Made by a program: the position numbers and the translations under genes
Notes under the pieces: generated by a model
What the model was told of the DNA's origin: nothing
Database searches by the model: none
Seen by the model: only the letters and a program-made list of their open reading frames with translations
Part shown: one piece after another, positions 22,771-33,646 of the stretch
Layout: each line of letters begins with the position of its first letter
Numbering within the stretch: the stretch's first letter is position 1
Assembly: GCF_014529535.1 (NCBI RefSeq)
Contig: NW_023504022.1
Location: 7,491,132 to 7,555,131, forward strand
From: Bradysia coprophila
Taxonomy: Eukaryota; Arthropoda; Insecta; Diptera; Sciaridae
Direction: 5' to 3'
DNA: 64,000 nt

Positions 22771-24098
22771 CAGGGACTATTTTTGAGAAATCGGATTTCT
22801 CAAAATTCTCATATTTCTCAAAAATTTATCAAATTTTTTAAAACTTAAAACGTAGTTTAACAATGTAATTTTATGTGCAGACAGACAAACAAGGCATCAG
22901 AACAGTCGGAGCGTTTGCTGCGACTTAGCCCCGTACGACCCGTAATCCTATTACGTCCGTAACCATAATACGTTCGTAGCCGTAATACGCCCGGAACCCT
23001 AATACGTCTACAACCCTCTAATGCGTCTGTTACCAAAATGCAAGTCAAGTTGGGCATGGTCAAATTTACTGAAAGTGTTCATTTTTAAAATTGCGCATAG
23101 CGCAATTACGAAAGCCCGTACGAAGTACCTCTCAAATAAAACCAACAATTTACGACATTATTTTAGAAACCCAAAATTTTTTGCCAACTTTCTATTGGGT
23201 ATTTAATTATCTCTCAAATGAAACAAAAACTAGCAAAATCGGATGAGATTTACTCGATTTATGTGCAAAAAACACTTAGGGCCGAGTAGCGGCCTTAGTC
23301 CAAGGGCCCAAATTTGAAACTTTTTTTGCCATCATTCTGTTCGGCATTCAACTATCTCTCAAATGAAACAAAATCTAGCAAAATCGGATGAGATTTACTC
23401 GATTTATGTGCAAAAAACACTTAGGGCCGAGTAGCGGCCTTAGTCCAAGGGCCCAAATTTGAAACTTTTTTTGCCACGTTATTTGCGGTATTCAATTACC
23501 TTCCATATAAAACTAAATCTAGCAAAATCGGATGAGATTTACTCGATTTACGTGCAAAAAACACTTAGGGCCGAGTAACGACCTTTGAGCCCTCCCAACA
23601 AGCCCACGTTGCATCTTATCCAAAAACAATGTTCAGCAACTTTGTTCTACTCGTCAATACCTTTCATTTGATATATCACAAGCAGCTATTGCGTGCGTAT
23701 TTCGGTAGATATCGTCGAAAGACTGAAAAACACCTATAGGGCCCTAGCTCTGGAAGGGCCGACCCTACCATGCCCATTTTCGAACTTGACCTTACTTTTG
23801 TCGATACCAATCGGCGAAAAAAAGAATTTTGAAAAAAGGTTGTGATTTGCTCAAGCTAGAGGGGTCACAGACGGACGGACGGACGGACGGACGGACATTT
23901 TTTTATTGCGGATTCGTCATCTATGAACATAACCAAATGCTTTTCCCTTACTGTCTGCTTCCAATTCCACGTGTTACAAACGGCATATTAATCTTATAAG
24001 CCCCCAGTACTTCGTACGGGGCTAAAAATTGTAAAAGTTTGAGAAATTTAAAGAAATAATCAAATAATTCTCAAAAAATTTCTCAAAAATAGTCCCTA
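22771..24098. mobile_element. hAT-like element, 1,328 bp, carrying another repeat inside
   Basis: The left end is CAGGGACTATTTTTGAGAAA, the right end mirrors it (TCTCAAAAATAGTCCCTA), and CATTTCTA lies on both sides (22763-22770 and 24099-24106), an 8-bp duplication typical of hAT. The subterminal regions are runs of TTTCTCAAAA. Inside are a 17-bp minisatellite (about 22935-23036, ACGTCCGTAACCATAAT-type units) and a complete CCCGTACGAAG element (23113-24023). No transposase frame is visible. Confidence 0.85.
23113..24023. repeat. CCCGTACGAAGTAC-ended dispersed element with a 145-bp tandem array
   Basis: The ends are AGCCCGTACGAAGTAC and its mirror GTACTTCGTACGGGGCT. Near the left are three tandem units with period about 145 (CTAGCAAAATCGG at 23230, 23375, 23519), each carrying GATTTACTCGATTTA and GGGCCGAGTAG. 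Towards the right lies (GGAC)n, about six units at 23872, then a conserved block GTGTTACAAACG and TTATAAGCCCCCAGTACTTC. The same right block ends the element at 31723-33961. Confidence 0.75.
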
Positions 24099-24106
24099 CA
24101 TTTCTA

Positions 24107-25486
24107 TAAAAATAAAACTTTTATTCGGTTCCTACTGTAGTCTACAGTCGAATTTAATGACCAAGGTACATGGATAGTCCACTTGTACGTGAAAATCACA
24201 ATATCACAATCTGTTAAAAAGCTTATCTTAGAGTAGATCTGGTAGATTCGGATAAAGACGAGAATTACTCTTCTGTGACTTACATTTTCCTTCTCGTTCG
24301 TGGAATGAACAATTTTGCGACAATGTGTGAATGGATTGTATGAATGATTCGCAAAATTGTTCGACTTCCGTTAGTGATTCATTAGTGGTTGGACTAAGCT
24401 TATCCGTCCTTTACTTCTATATACTCAGTGAAGAGTATAACCTGAAGTGAATCACAGCGAGCTGGCGTTCCTCATCTTCATTCCACAGCTGAAATGCCTA
24501 TCAAATGAAGCTAAAAATCAAAATAAAATAAAATAGGAACAAACAGAGTTTAGACGCTCCTCCCTTACCCAGGACTCACGTTAAGTGAATGAATTGAGAA
24601 AAAACGCTGTTTCGACCTCGAGAACTAGCGGCGGTCCAAAAGCCAGAGTGGACGGACTATCTTCAGTTGTTTCCGCTAGCCTCTTACACAAGAGAGCAGT
24701 AAATTTTTCAATTGACTTAGCGTTAGAAAGTTTACAAAAGTGATTGTTATCTACTGATGGAAAATCGGGTGTCAAAGAAAGCTACATTCCCAAAAAAATG
24801 AGAAGTAAAATATAAAACATAGCCACAGTTAACAAATGAATCTTATTCAATGGAGTCATATTTGATACCTTTCTAATGACACCCCACACGACCGTGCACG
24901 GCTCGTGTAACTGGAGAAATTTTTGTAAGAAAAGTGCAGGTTTTCGGTTTTTGATGACCTCTTACCAGCCACAAAAGCTTCGAAGAATTTTTTTGAAAGT
25001 GGTTTTGGGTTCTCGGGTCGAATACCTTACTGAGCACATATAAAAAATTCCAATAGAAAATGCGTCCAATTTCGGTCTTCTGTTTTTCAGAAGAATCCCT
25101 CTTGATGACTTAGAAGACATAAGTCAAAACGCGTTGAACTCATTGAACGATTGCAAAAATAAACAATAACATCTAAGGTAATCTATAAGTTAGGAAATAA
25201 CACCACAGGAAGTGAGTTCATGAATTTGATTCTTCAATGAAGAAAACAAAAATTTCGAAAATTGCTTCAGAAATACCAAAGTCCAATATCCGACCAAGAA
25301 AATAAGCAAAACAACTTTTTTTTGCGACATTGACATTGACCATCCAACCTAAAAATGTTATTTCTCGTCGAATAAAACCAAAGTTTCCAAAATTGGTCCA
25401 GATTTACTCAAGTTATCGGCGAGGCTATCGTGTTATCAAACAAGCACTCAAGAACTCTTTTATGAATAACTCTTAGATCATTACGT
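24107..25486. other. No gene recognised
   Basis: A hairpin at about 24307-24362 (GAACAATTTTGCGA against TCGCAAAATTGTTC) is the clearest structure. A 64-codon minus frame at 24581-24775 has no recognisable motif. The block at 25360-25490 resembles the tandem unit of the 53.8-54.8 kb array (a TTTACTCAAGTTATCG core). Confidence 0.4.
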
Positions 25487-25526
25487 CAGAGAGTTGCTAA
25501 TATGACGTCATATTAGCATCTCTCTG
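25487..25526. repeat. 40-bp palindrome centred on TGACGTCA
   Basis: The sequence is self-complementary over 20 bp per arm with a single T/T mismatch (25494 and 25519). Its centre at 25503-25510 is TGACGTCA, a perfect CRE/ATF-type site. There is no loop, so it could extrude as a cruciform. Confidence 0.85.
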
Positions 25527-25555
25527 CATTAGGTCCATATTGCCCATCTACATAG

Positions 25556-25790
25556 AATAAATAATTTCGGTGTGCGGGTGTGCCGATCTAGCAACAGTTG
25601 GCTTTGTATCAGCTGGTAAACATTGTAGCTATTGTTTACTTTGTGTTTATCTTGATATTCTCTTTATATGCGTGTGTGTGTGACGGGTAACCAACGATAA
25701 ATGCATGTCGTACTTACAATGAAATAGACACCAGCTGATTCAAAACCAGCTGTTGTTAGATCGATACACCGAAATTATTTATTCCCTGTA
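25556..25790. mobile_element. MITE with about 35-40 bp imperfect terminal repeats
   Basis: The left arm starts GAATAAATAATTTCGGTGT and continues to GATCTAGCAACAG. The right arm mirrors it (CTGTTGTTAGATC to ACACCGAAATTATTTATTC). No clear target duplication. A CAGCTGGT motif and its mirror lie just inside. Confidence 0.72.
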
Positions 25791-26239
25791 CGAACCTCAG
25801 AAATTTTGTTCCTCGTTGGTTCAAACCAAAGTTTCCAACAGTTACAGATCAGCATTTTCCGGTGTTTGCTGACACTTCACGTAAATCTGATCAACGTAAA
25901 CCTGAAGACGTATATTCCGACTAAGACCATTGACTGAATAAGCTTACGTGAAATTTTTTTTCAAGTTTTCTGGATTTGCACCAGATTTCATGATACCGGA
26001 CTTGCAGGTGAAAACCTTTTGAATGTTCCGTAATTGCAGTAAATTCTATTAGGAAAACAAATTATAATGCAGAAAAAGTTCGACTAGTCCCTTTGTCGTG
26101 GCTCCAAAGTCAATTTTATTAGATTGTTGGAGCTTTTTGCAAGTATTTTTGTTACAAGACGAGATTCAATTTTTTTCTGTTTGTGCCTTAAAAACCTAAA
26201 AGATGATTTCGCTGACTACATCACAGCTAGTAAAAAAAT
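25791..26239. other. No gene recognised
   Basis: AT-rich sequence with no exon, terminal repeat or tandem array that I can see. Confidence 0.35.
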
Positions 26240-26745
26240 TGGCAAATAAAAAACTAGGCCCACCACTTGGGTGGGCCAGGTTACTTTTATTAAAAATAAT
26301 TCAACATATTTTTGAATACTTAGTAAAGGTACCGCAAACCGTGATTTACTCTCTTTACATATTCATTCTACTCTACTTTCTGAATCATTCAATTTCGAGA
26401 ATCATTCTCAGACCGTTCGACTTCATCGAATCTATTTTAAGTCTTTTCATAAATAGATGAATCGTCAAAACCCAGCTTATGCTAGAAAACTCTTTAGCTC
26501 GAATTTAGCTCCATCTAGATGCTATTTTTTCTCGATATTATGCAACGACCAACGAGGTAACGGGAAAGAGATTATTCATAAAATTCCATTCTGCTCCAAT
26601 GTGATTCATCTACGAACTCAATCTCAACGATTCGTTTTTACAAATTGCAATGTTGAACATTTTCAAAAAATCATATGCTATCGTCACGGACAATTTAAGA
26701 GATTTTCTGCAGTAAGACCCTGACTTTCAGTCAAGGGAATTAGAT
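26240..26745. repeat. Short copy of the AGGCCC...CAAGGGAATTAG dispersed element
   Basis: The left end AAACTAGGCCCACCACTT and the right end ACTTTCAGTCAAGGGAATTA match the two ends of the larger element at 52904-54990 (AAACTAGGCCCCATC at the left, identical right end). The interior differs: this copy lacks the 153-bp tandem array. The open frames 26203-26460 and 26457-26723 fall in it and show no protein family. Confidence 0.6.
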
Positions 26746-27270
26746 AAATTGCTTCTGGCCAAAATATGGTTTTTGAAAGTTTTTAACAATTACGTTTTTC
26801 TGCAAGAAAAAATGAAACGAAAACCGGTTAATTGTCAGTGTCAGCAAATCTTCAGTAGTTCTTCTCGAGAACTTTTTGTGGTACAAAGTCGATCGATTAG
26901 ATTTTCAATATCATCAATTTTGTGCTATATTCGGTCCAACTTCGTCGTACCCGCGAGCAATTTAAAATAATCTTTCAGTTTATAGGTAATAGTTTGCTGA
27001 AACCTTTCACCTTTTCTCTTCTGCAACTGCAAGTCGAAGGTTAATATAATTTCCAGGCATTGGACGAAGCCAAAGTTTCTCTTAGCACACCCTTAGCTGT
27101 GAACTCCAAATTGTACCAGTTAAATATAAGGTGCATTCGTTGTTATAACTACCGTTCGGGTCTTAGATTATGATGTTAATTCAGTCAATGTACATTTGTA
27201 TAGGAAATGTTAAATCGTTTTATAAAAAACCATTGGGTAAATCCAGTTTTGAATGGATCCGGTAGCAACG

Positions 27271-27307
27271 TATAAAAGAATCTAATCTTGACGCTATTCC
27301 TTCAGTC
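27271..27307 (+). promoter_or_regulatory. TATA box and initiator of the secreted-peptide gene
   Basis: TATAAAAG at 27271-27278 lies about 31 bases before TTCAGTC (27301-27307), which fits the insect initiator consensus TCAKTY. The coding start follows about 65 bases later. The spacing makes a real focused promoter likely. Confidence 0.75.
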
Positions 27308-27368
27308 GTTGAATAAAATCTTAATAAACTGAATTGATTTCGGTCGCCCGTAATATTTTCAAGTGAAA

Positions 27369-27725
27369 ATGAAACGAAATTTCATTGTGCTTCTTTTCAT
27401 CATCGGAATTGTGCATAGTAGATCGTTACCCGTGAACCCTTTAGATACAATTATTGAATCTTTAAGTAGCGATCCAGTTTCCGTAGTTCGAGTAACTCGT
27501 CAATTTGGTGAGGAAGAGTTTCTTTTTGTGAAATCAGTCGGCGTCATTATTGAACTTACTGTTTCAGGTTCTGAGGGATCCGGAAGATCTAACGGAGCGT
27601 ATAACAATTTTGACTACAATCCATTCAATGACACACCCACCAATTATGACGACGATCCTTACAATGATTCAACTCGTCGACTACTCTACAATCCAAGGTC
27701 AATCCATCTTCAATATTATTCCTAA
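27369..27725 (+). CDS. Small secreted Asn/Asp/Tyr-rich peptide precursor, two exons
   Basis: Exons are 27369-27507 and 27568-27725, separated by a 60-bp intron (GTGAGG...TTTCAG), giving 98 residues. A signal peptide covers about residues 1-17 (KRNFIVLLFIIGIVHS). A pro-like segment follows (LPVNPLDTIIESL) up to VRVTRQFG, where basic residues could mark processing. The rest is hydrophilic: GSEGSGRSNG, then Tyr/Asn/Asp-rich repeats (FDYNPFND, NYDDDPYND) and a tail RRLLYNP. The plan of signal, propeptide, basic site and Gly/Asn-rich mature part recalls insect immune peptide precursors, but I recognise no family. The intron is a multiple of three and open in frame, so retaining it would add 20 residues. 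AATAAA follows at 27737-27742. Confidence 0.72.
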   Translation: MKRNFIVLLFIIGIVHSRSLPVNPLDTIIESLSSDPVSVVRVTRQFGEEEFLFVKSVGVIIELTVSGSEGSGRSNGAYNNFDYNPFNDTPTNYDDDPYNDSTRRLLYNPRSIHLQYYS

Positions 27726-27736
27726 TATCCACGATG

Positions 27737-27742
27737 AATAAA
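27737..27742 (+). terminator. Polyadenylation signal AATAAA of the secreted-peptide gene
   Basis: The signal lies 12 bases after the stop codon, so the 3' UTR would be very short. Confidence 0.6.
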
Positions 27743-27930
27743 TTATTTACCAAAACTGATATCAGATGTTTTAGAAGTTAGCTGGGATCTCAACTGCATC
27801 ACCTATTCCACTTTTGAGGTTTTTGTGGACTTATAGAAGAATATTAATGTAAAAAGCGACTATCGACCCGACCAATAACATTTATTATACTGAACTGTTA
27901 TACTATAACAAAATACCACTTAATATGCCA

Positions 27931-28060
27931 AACCTGTCACATACGGCTATTCTTCTATTATTAATAACTACGACAAAAATAATGACAAGCTTTGGGTAAT
28001 ATATGGTCCTTTACATAGTAAAATGCATGTTAAAGAAATTGAAGTACAAGATTTGAAATC
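27931..28060 (+). repeat. Dispersed repeat with CTGTCAYATACGGCTATTC, copy 2
   Basis: This copy is collinear with 5407-5520 and reverse-complementary to 40443-40570. It is slightly longer than copy 1 through an insertion around GGTCCTTTACATAG. Confidence 0.65.
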
Positions 28061-28164
28061 GACAGATTAAAAATACTTTCATTGATGGAATTAATAGAAC
28101 CGATAAGAATACTGGTCATATGCTTGTCGTCTGCAACAAGCTAATATTTACTATTTCAATGCAG

Positions 28165-28608
28165 ATTGTCCCGAACCGGATTTCAATCCGAGCCTGAACT
28201 TCACCTGAAACTGAAATTTTTGAACTTCATTGAACTTGTTCGACCCAAATCTGAACTTACTCTTTCAGGTTTGACCTTAACCTGCCCTAAATCTGAAATT
28301 TTCAGTATGGATGGATCAGGTTAGGTTCGGGAAATGCAACATTTTTGATTTGTGGTGTCAAAATTTCAGGTTACCCGAATCCGACCTGATTCATTATTAA
28401 AATTTCAGATTCTAGTCACATTTGGGTCAAACTTGAAAGTAAAAGTCCTCGGTATCAGGTTCGGGTCAGATTCGGGTTGAACTCGAAATCGAATGTTTCA
28501 AGTTCAGGCTAGTTTTGGTCGAATCTGAAATATTAGATCAGATTCGGGCTGAAATCCGGTCGGGTCAACCTGAAATGAAACAGGTCAACCCGAACCCGAT
28601 ACGAGCCT
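28165..28608. repeat. Diverged GGTTCGGG-type palindromic element
   Basis: The left half is rich in CCCGAACC and CCTGAA words, the right half in GGTTCGGGT, so the region folds back on itself as in the 13022-13579 MITE. The right end (CCCGATACGAGCCTGG) resembles that element's terminal repeat. The left end is not intact. Confidence 0.6.
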
Positions 28609-28619
28609 GGAGTGATAGA

Positions 28620-31600
28620 CAATTATGCACTTCTTTTCAAAATGTTTATTTTGACGATTTAGAAGTTATGTAAAGAGCCGAAGTCCTGAAACACAGTCCA
28701 AATAGTGAAAATAATCATTTTGGACAGAGGTAATTACCCTATCTGTTAACATTTGTATTCCGGCGGTTCATGTTAGAATCGTTCGTTTTTATTCAACTCA
28801 CTGCAGTATCTATGAGATTATGAAGGAAAATGAATTTACTCGAATGAATGTGCTCGGTAACAACACTTTAATCAATTTTCCATCGTTTTTCCCATATCAA
28901 CTTAATGTACCATTTGTTATCGTTAATGCTGATTGATCTAAGGATTTTCCAGAAGTTCTTAAGATTTTTTAGGATTCGAAAGGATTCAATTGTTTTTCGA
29001 GGATTTTTCGTTCATTTTGAATGATTTTCATTTGTTTATCAAGAATTTACCTGTGAGTTTGAAGGATTTTCCTTTGATTTTAAAGAATGTTCCCTTGATT
29101 TTCATAGATTTTCCGTCGAATTTCAAGAACTTTCCTTTTTTCATGGATTTAAAGATTTTCAATAATTTTAATTTGATTTTCATGGATTTTCTGTTGATTT
29201 TCATTTTTTTTTAATTTAAATGATTTTCAATGATTTTGACGATTTTCTTAACAATGAATGGATTTCCTCGCCTAACGCATAGGTCCGATAGTTTTCCCAT
29301 TCTACGTATAAAATGACAAGCGGTGCTGAGGGTTGTTTTCTCAATTGATCTGAATGAATAACTTAATAATGATGATCTGCTGTTGTTGTGGATGTATACA
29401 GAATGCGTATTCTCGCTCATTATAGTAGTGGTCAATAAAATGTTTCTAATTAATATTCACTGGTAACGTCAATTAGTTGTCAGTCGGCAATTCAATAAGA
29501 TTAATGTAACCGTAAATTTATTTACAAATTATTTTATGAATTAAATAGCCTTTCCATAATACGATTGTGTGTTTGCAACGCTACATTCATACCCTCGATA
29601 AATGTGATTAGCTGGATAGAAGTATATTACTTATGATGGCAAGCACAGCAACATTATAAAAACCGATGACGGAGTGTAAGCAACATATTAGTTAGCGGCT
29701 AGATAAAGCATAAAATGCAATCAAAATAACATATAATATCTGCAGCCGATATCTTAATAATATTCATCGCGAACATGGTACTTTATATGGAGAGGTTTGA
29801 TCAATCTCTACACTGGTGCAGCTAGAGTCTAATACATGAAGAAGGAATGAAAAAAAAATGTTTAAATTAGACTTATAATTTATTTGCTGAGGACAGAAAT
29901 ATTGGCATTACACGATAACAAGTTCTCTTTTTAATATTCACTTTTATTCGTTTTTATTTTCCTTCTTAGTTTTGAAAAAATAAAAAATTTTCGTCTTTTT
30001 TCCGTCGTCGGTTTTTTTTTGTAATTCCTCAAGAAAAACATAGTTTACACAGAAATATGCCATGTATATAAGAGGTATGGAGAGATATACGAAAAGATAA
30101 GTGAAACAGTCATTTGCAAACCAATTAGCGAATAAATGCAGGGGGTATCGGTTTGTATCATGTGCGCATCTTTTTCAGCTTTTGCGGCCGAGGTGACCGA
30201 ACATAATAATTGTACGAGAGGTTGGTTGTTTTTTTGTTGTTGTTGTTGTCGTGGTTCGGTGTGTATGTGCTGTCTTAAAATGTTGTATACGTATTTTATA
30301 TGCTCTTTTTAATATTAAAAGAAGAACGTGTTACTGGTGGATGTCTTTATATTACATGGAAATATAATTATTATTATGAATAAGATTGAAAACTGCAAAT
30401 ATTTATGGTTATGCAAATCATTATTTATGTCTAAAGTCGTTTAACATCTACTTAACAGAAATGCTTACTTATGAATTATGGGGCAGGCATTCGGAGGGAG
30501 TATATTTTGCTGGATATGTTTATAGGAATATTTTTTGTTTTTGTTGATGTTGTTAAAGAACCGTCCAATTAAAGGACTTTTCTATTTTCAATAATTTTAT
30601 TGGAATGTGCAAAACAGTTCTCTCCACTTAAAGAAGCGTTAAAATATACGACTTTGAGTGTTAAATAATTGACGAAGAAAATTTTATTTCATTTTAAATG
30701 AATTTATTTATTAGTGGCTTGTATGGCTTATAAAGGTGTAAGTAACAACACGAATGTTGTTTTGGTCATTAATTAGGAATGTGATGGGTTATTTTCTTGG
30801 TCGTGTAAATAATAAAATTACCAACAAGAAAACTAGAACAAATTTATGCTGGAAGACATTGAAAATAAAGAAGGTCAGTTGTAACGAACCAAAGACCTTT
30901 CCGGGTTTGTTGCAACGATAGTGGGTTCATGTCCTTGTTATGGTTTACTCTTTCGTTATGAGGAAGCTTCAACAACGTATTGCACGTTTAGTCAAGGTAA
31001 TGTTTTAGATTTGAATATTTTCCAAGCTTTTTAATAGTTTCAGGTTGAACTAAAAATTGTGATATTACTGGAAAAGAGTCAAGTATACCTCACATTCCAC
31101 ACTCTTACATGGAAATGATATTAGAACCAGGGCAAAAATTACCAAATTTACTGAAATTTATCGAAAACATAAATTCGGGTAAATTTACGGTAAATGTCAA
31201 TAAATTCGGTGATTCCGGTACATTTTCGGTAAATTTTCCCTAAATTTCGGTAAATAGTAAATTTGGCCAATAATATGCCCAGATTAGAAAACCTTCATCT
31301 GTTTTCGACAATGACAGCAGAAAATAAACGATGAGCTTACACCTCACGTCAATTAGATCTCGATAATGTCGCAAGAAAAGTTCAAACGTTAAGCTGAAGC
31401 GATACAAAGAGCTCTCAGATCAAGATTATTTCATTGTCCCATTCGCAATAGAGACAGTAGGTCCTTGATGGAGCTATTTGATTCGTGGATGTTCTAAGTG
31501 ATTTTGATTTATGAAAGATCCGGTGAAACGAAGTATAAACATAGCTAACGCCGACCCGTACGAAACACCTATTCGTATCAAAAGCCTTTAATGTGAAACT

Positions 31601-31722
31601 CTTCATTTCTCTTACTTCATTTTCTTCTCTGCTGAAAAACTATTCTTCCTTTTAAATCACTTACATTATCCACTCTTTGCCTTGTTATCATATACAATTA
31701 AATTGCCGGAGGCAATATAGAC
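28620..31722. other. AT-rich DNA, no gene recognised
   Basis: The interval 28940-29225 is low-complexity sequence of degenerate GATTTTC(A/C)TTGATTTT units, which explains the Phe-rich frame 28990-29214. The interval 31140-31265 is another such run (GGTAAATTT units). Between them the sequence is AT-rich with homopolymer runs. I see no exon. Confidence 0.45.
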
Positions 31723-32437
31723 AGCCCCGTACGAAGTCAAATTTCATAAATTCCTATTTAAACAGCTATATACCGCTATATTTAACTATATTTCACTGTA
31801 AATAAACATTTCACAGAGTAATATGCTATTATATAGCTCTATATGCCTGTATATAGCTCAATATAGCTGTATATAGGTATATATAGATGTCCATATATGG
31901 AATCACTGAAACCCCTCACACTTAACACATTATTTCCATGTTAACAGAAACTCTCTAAGCATCATTTTTCCCACTTTATATCACTTTTAATAAAATCCAA
32001 TATGGCCGCCGGCAGCCATTTTGTTAGGAAACCGAAAATAGTACCGACGCTTTACATTTGTTAATACCTTTCAAACAAAAAAAAAATCATGAAATTCGGT
32101 CAAAATTTACTCGAGATATTGTCAAAATACTCCACGTTCACTGTACGGCCGAGTAGCCAGATAAGAGCTCACTCCAAGAGACCTAGCTCACGCTCCGGAG
32201 AACATAATTTCCCTGATTGGTACGGTCAATACCTATCTAATAAAGCTAAAACGAACGAAATATGTTCAAATGTGGCCGACCTACAAGCAAAAACTGCTTG
32301 CCGCCCTGTGCCTGTTCCACACCAAGGGGTCTAACTCACGAGTCGGTCATCCGATTTCCATAAACTTTTTTTTTTGTCGATCGGTATTGTAAATACCTTT
32401 TATTTGACGTATCAGTTACAAGTGTAACGTTTAAATG

Positions 32438-33646
32438 GGTTCATTTCATTTTGTACACAAAAAGTACGTTCTGTACACAAAACGTCCCTTTTGTACACAC
32501 ACAAAAAATATTTTGTACACAAAATTAAAGATTTTGTACACAAAATTGATTATTTTGTACACAAAAGGTCTGTTTTGTACACAAACAAAAATATTTTGTA
32601 CACAAACATAACTGATTTTGTACACGGAAACCGTAACAACGTACACAGAAAACACTATTCGTACACAAAATCTTGTTAAGCTTCTAGCAATTTTTTGAAT
32701 TAGCTTTACGCGATCTCAGCACATAAGTTATCAAGTGTGACAAAACAAAGAAGCTTTATCACAATGAGAGTTCTCAATTGGCTGTGTTTTTTGATTTTGA
32801 GAGATTTTTTTATTATAAACATAAATTGCATTGAGCAGCACTTTCATTCCTAGAAGTTAATAATTAACAGAACAACGGCACCAAAAAGAAGAGGTAATAC
32901 AGTTAGAGAAGAGAACGTGTAATTTGTGTCTGTAGTCTTTCAAAAGTATATTTGCTTAATTCAATCTTTTGTCATTGGACTACATCTTGTTTCATACACT
33001 TTCTTTACTGTAGGATGATGTATTTTCTTTGTGCGGGGGCTCCGCCCCCAAACCCCCGCGCCTGCGGCGAGCTTTTCTTTACGCCCTGCAGGCTGCCGTA
33101 CGTTCATGGGGCTCTGCCCCAAACCCCGCTAGGGGCTCTGCCCCTTAGACCCCGCAAGGGGGGCTGTACCCTCGACCCCGCTTCTTTTTTTTTTTTAAAG
33201 TTCACGGCCTGCGGCGCTGCTTTTCATGTACAATGTTTTTACCTAACATTTTTTAAATTAATAACACAATAATACAATATTTAGATTACTCATTCAAAAT
33301 TTTAAATATTCAAATGCACATGTATAAGAATTCGCATTATTCCGATTCCCACAGGCCAACATTGTAATAACGTCGATGAATAAATATATTCTTCTCTCTC
33401 TCACAAAATCATCAAATTTGTGTACAAAATGATTCTTCTTTGTGTACAGAACGAACATACTGTGTACAGAACGAACTTACTGTGTACAAAATGATCACTT
33501 TTGTGTACAAAATGATCACTTTTATGTACAAAATAATCATTTTTGTGTACAAAATCATGGTTTCTGTGTACACAATTGACTTTTTGTGTACAAAATGTAT
33601 GTTTTGTGTACAGAACGTAATTTTTGTGTACAAAAAGAAATAAACC
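32438..33646. mobile_element. Foldback-type element with GTACAC arrays as arms, 1,209 bp
   Basis: The ends GGTTCATTTC and GAAATAAACC are inverted, and GTTTAAATG lies on both sides (32429-32437 and 33647-33655), a 9-bp target duplication. The left arm (about 32450-32672) is about 11 units of TTTTGTACACAAAA-type sequence spaced 20-22 bp. The right arm (about 33418-33636) has 11 units of the reverse complement. The outermost parts of the two arms align base for base (ACGTTCTGTACACAAAAC). Between the arms lie about 740 bp including a GC-rich hairpin block. The short protein frames across the arms merely translate the repeats. A Mutator-like or Foldback origin is inferred from the 9-bp duplication and the arms. 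Confidence 0.85.
33032..33182. other. GC-rich hairpin block in AT-rich surroundings
   Basis: This block is far richer in G+C than its surroundings and contains GGGGGCTCCGCCCCC once and GGGGCTCTGCCCC twice, each a short perfect hairpin, separated by ACCCCGC words. The open frame 32952-33272 is a by-product. Its location between the foldback arms suggests it is part of that element. Confidence 0.7.

Noticed and set aside
24581-24775. A retroelement or host exon on the minus strand
   Set aside because: The frame is open for 64 codons, but no motif, splice site in phase or neighbouring exon supports it.
32952-33272. A 106-codon protein gene in the GC-rich block
   Set aside because: The Pro/Leu/Cys-rich translation only reflects GGGGCTCTGCCCC-type repeats; there is no domain and no splice support.
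32450-33636. A CRISPR-like repeat array
   Set aside because: Units are only 20-22 bp including the variable part, occur in two opposed arrays inside a transposon with target duplication, and the genome is eukaryotic.
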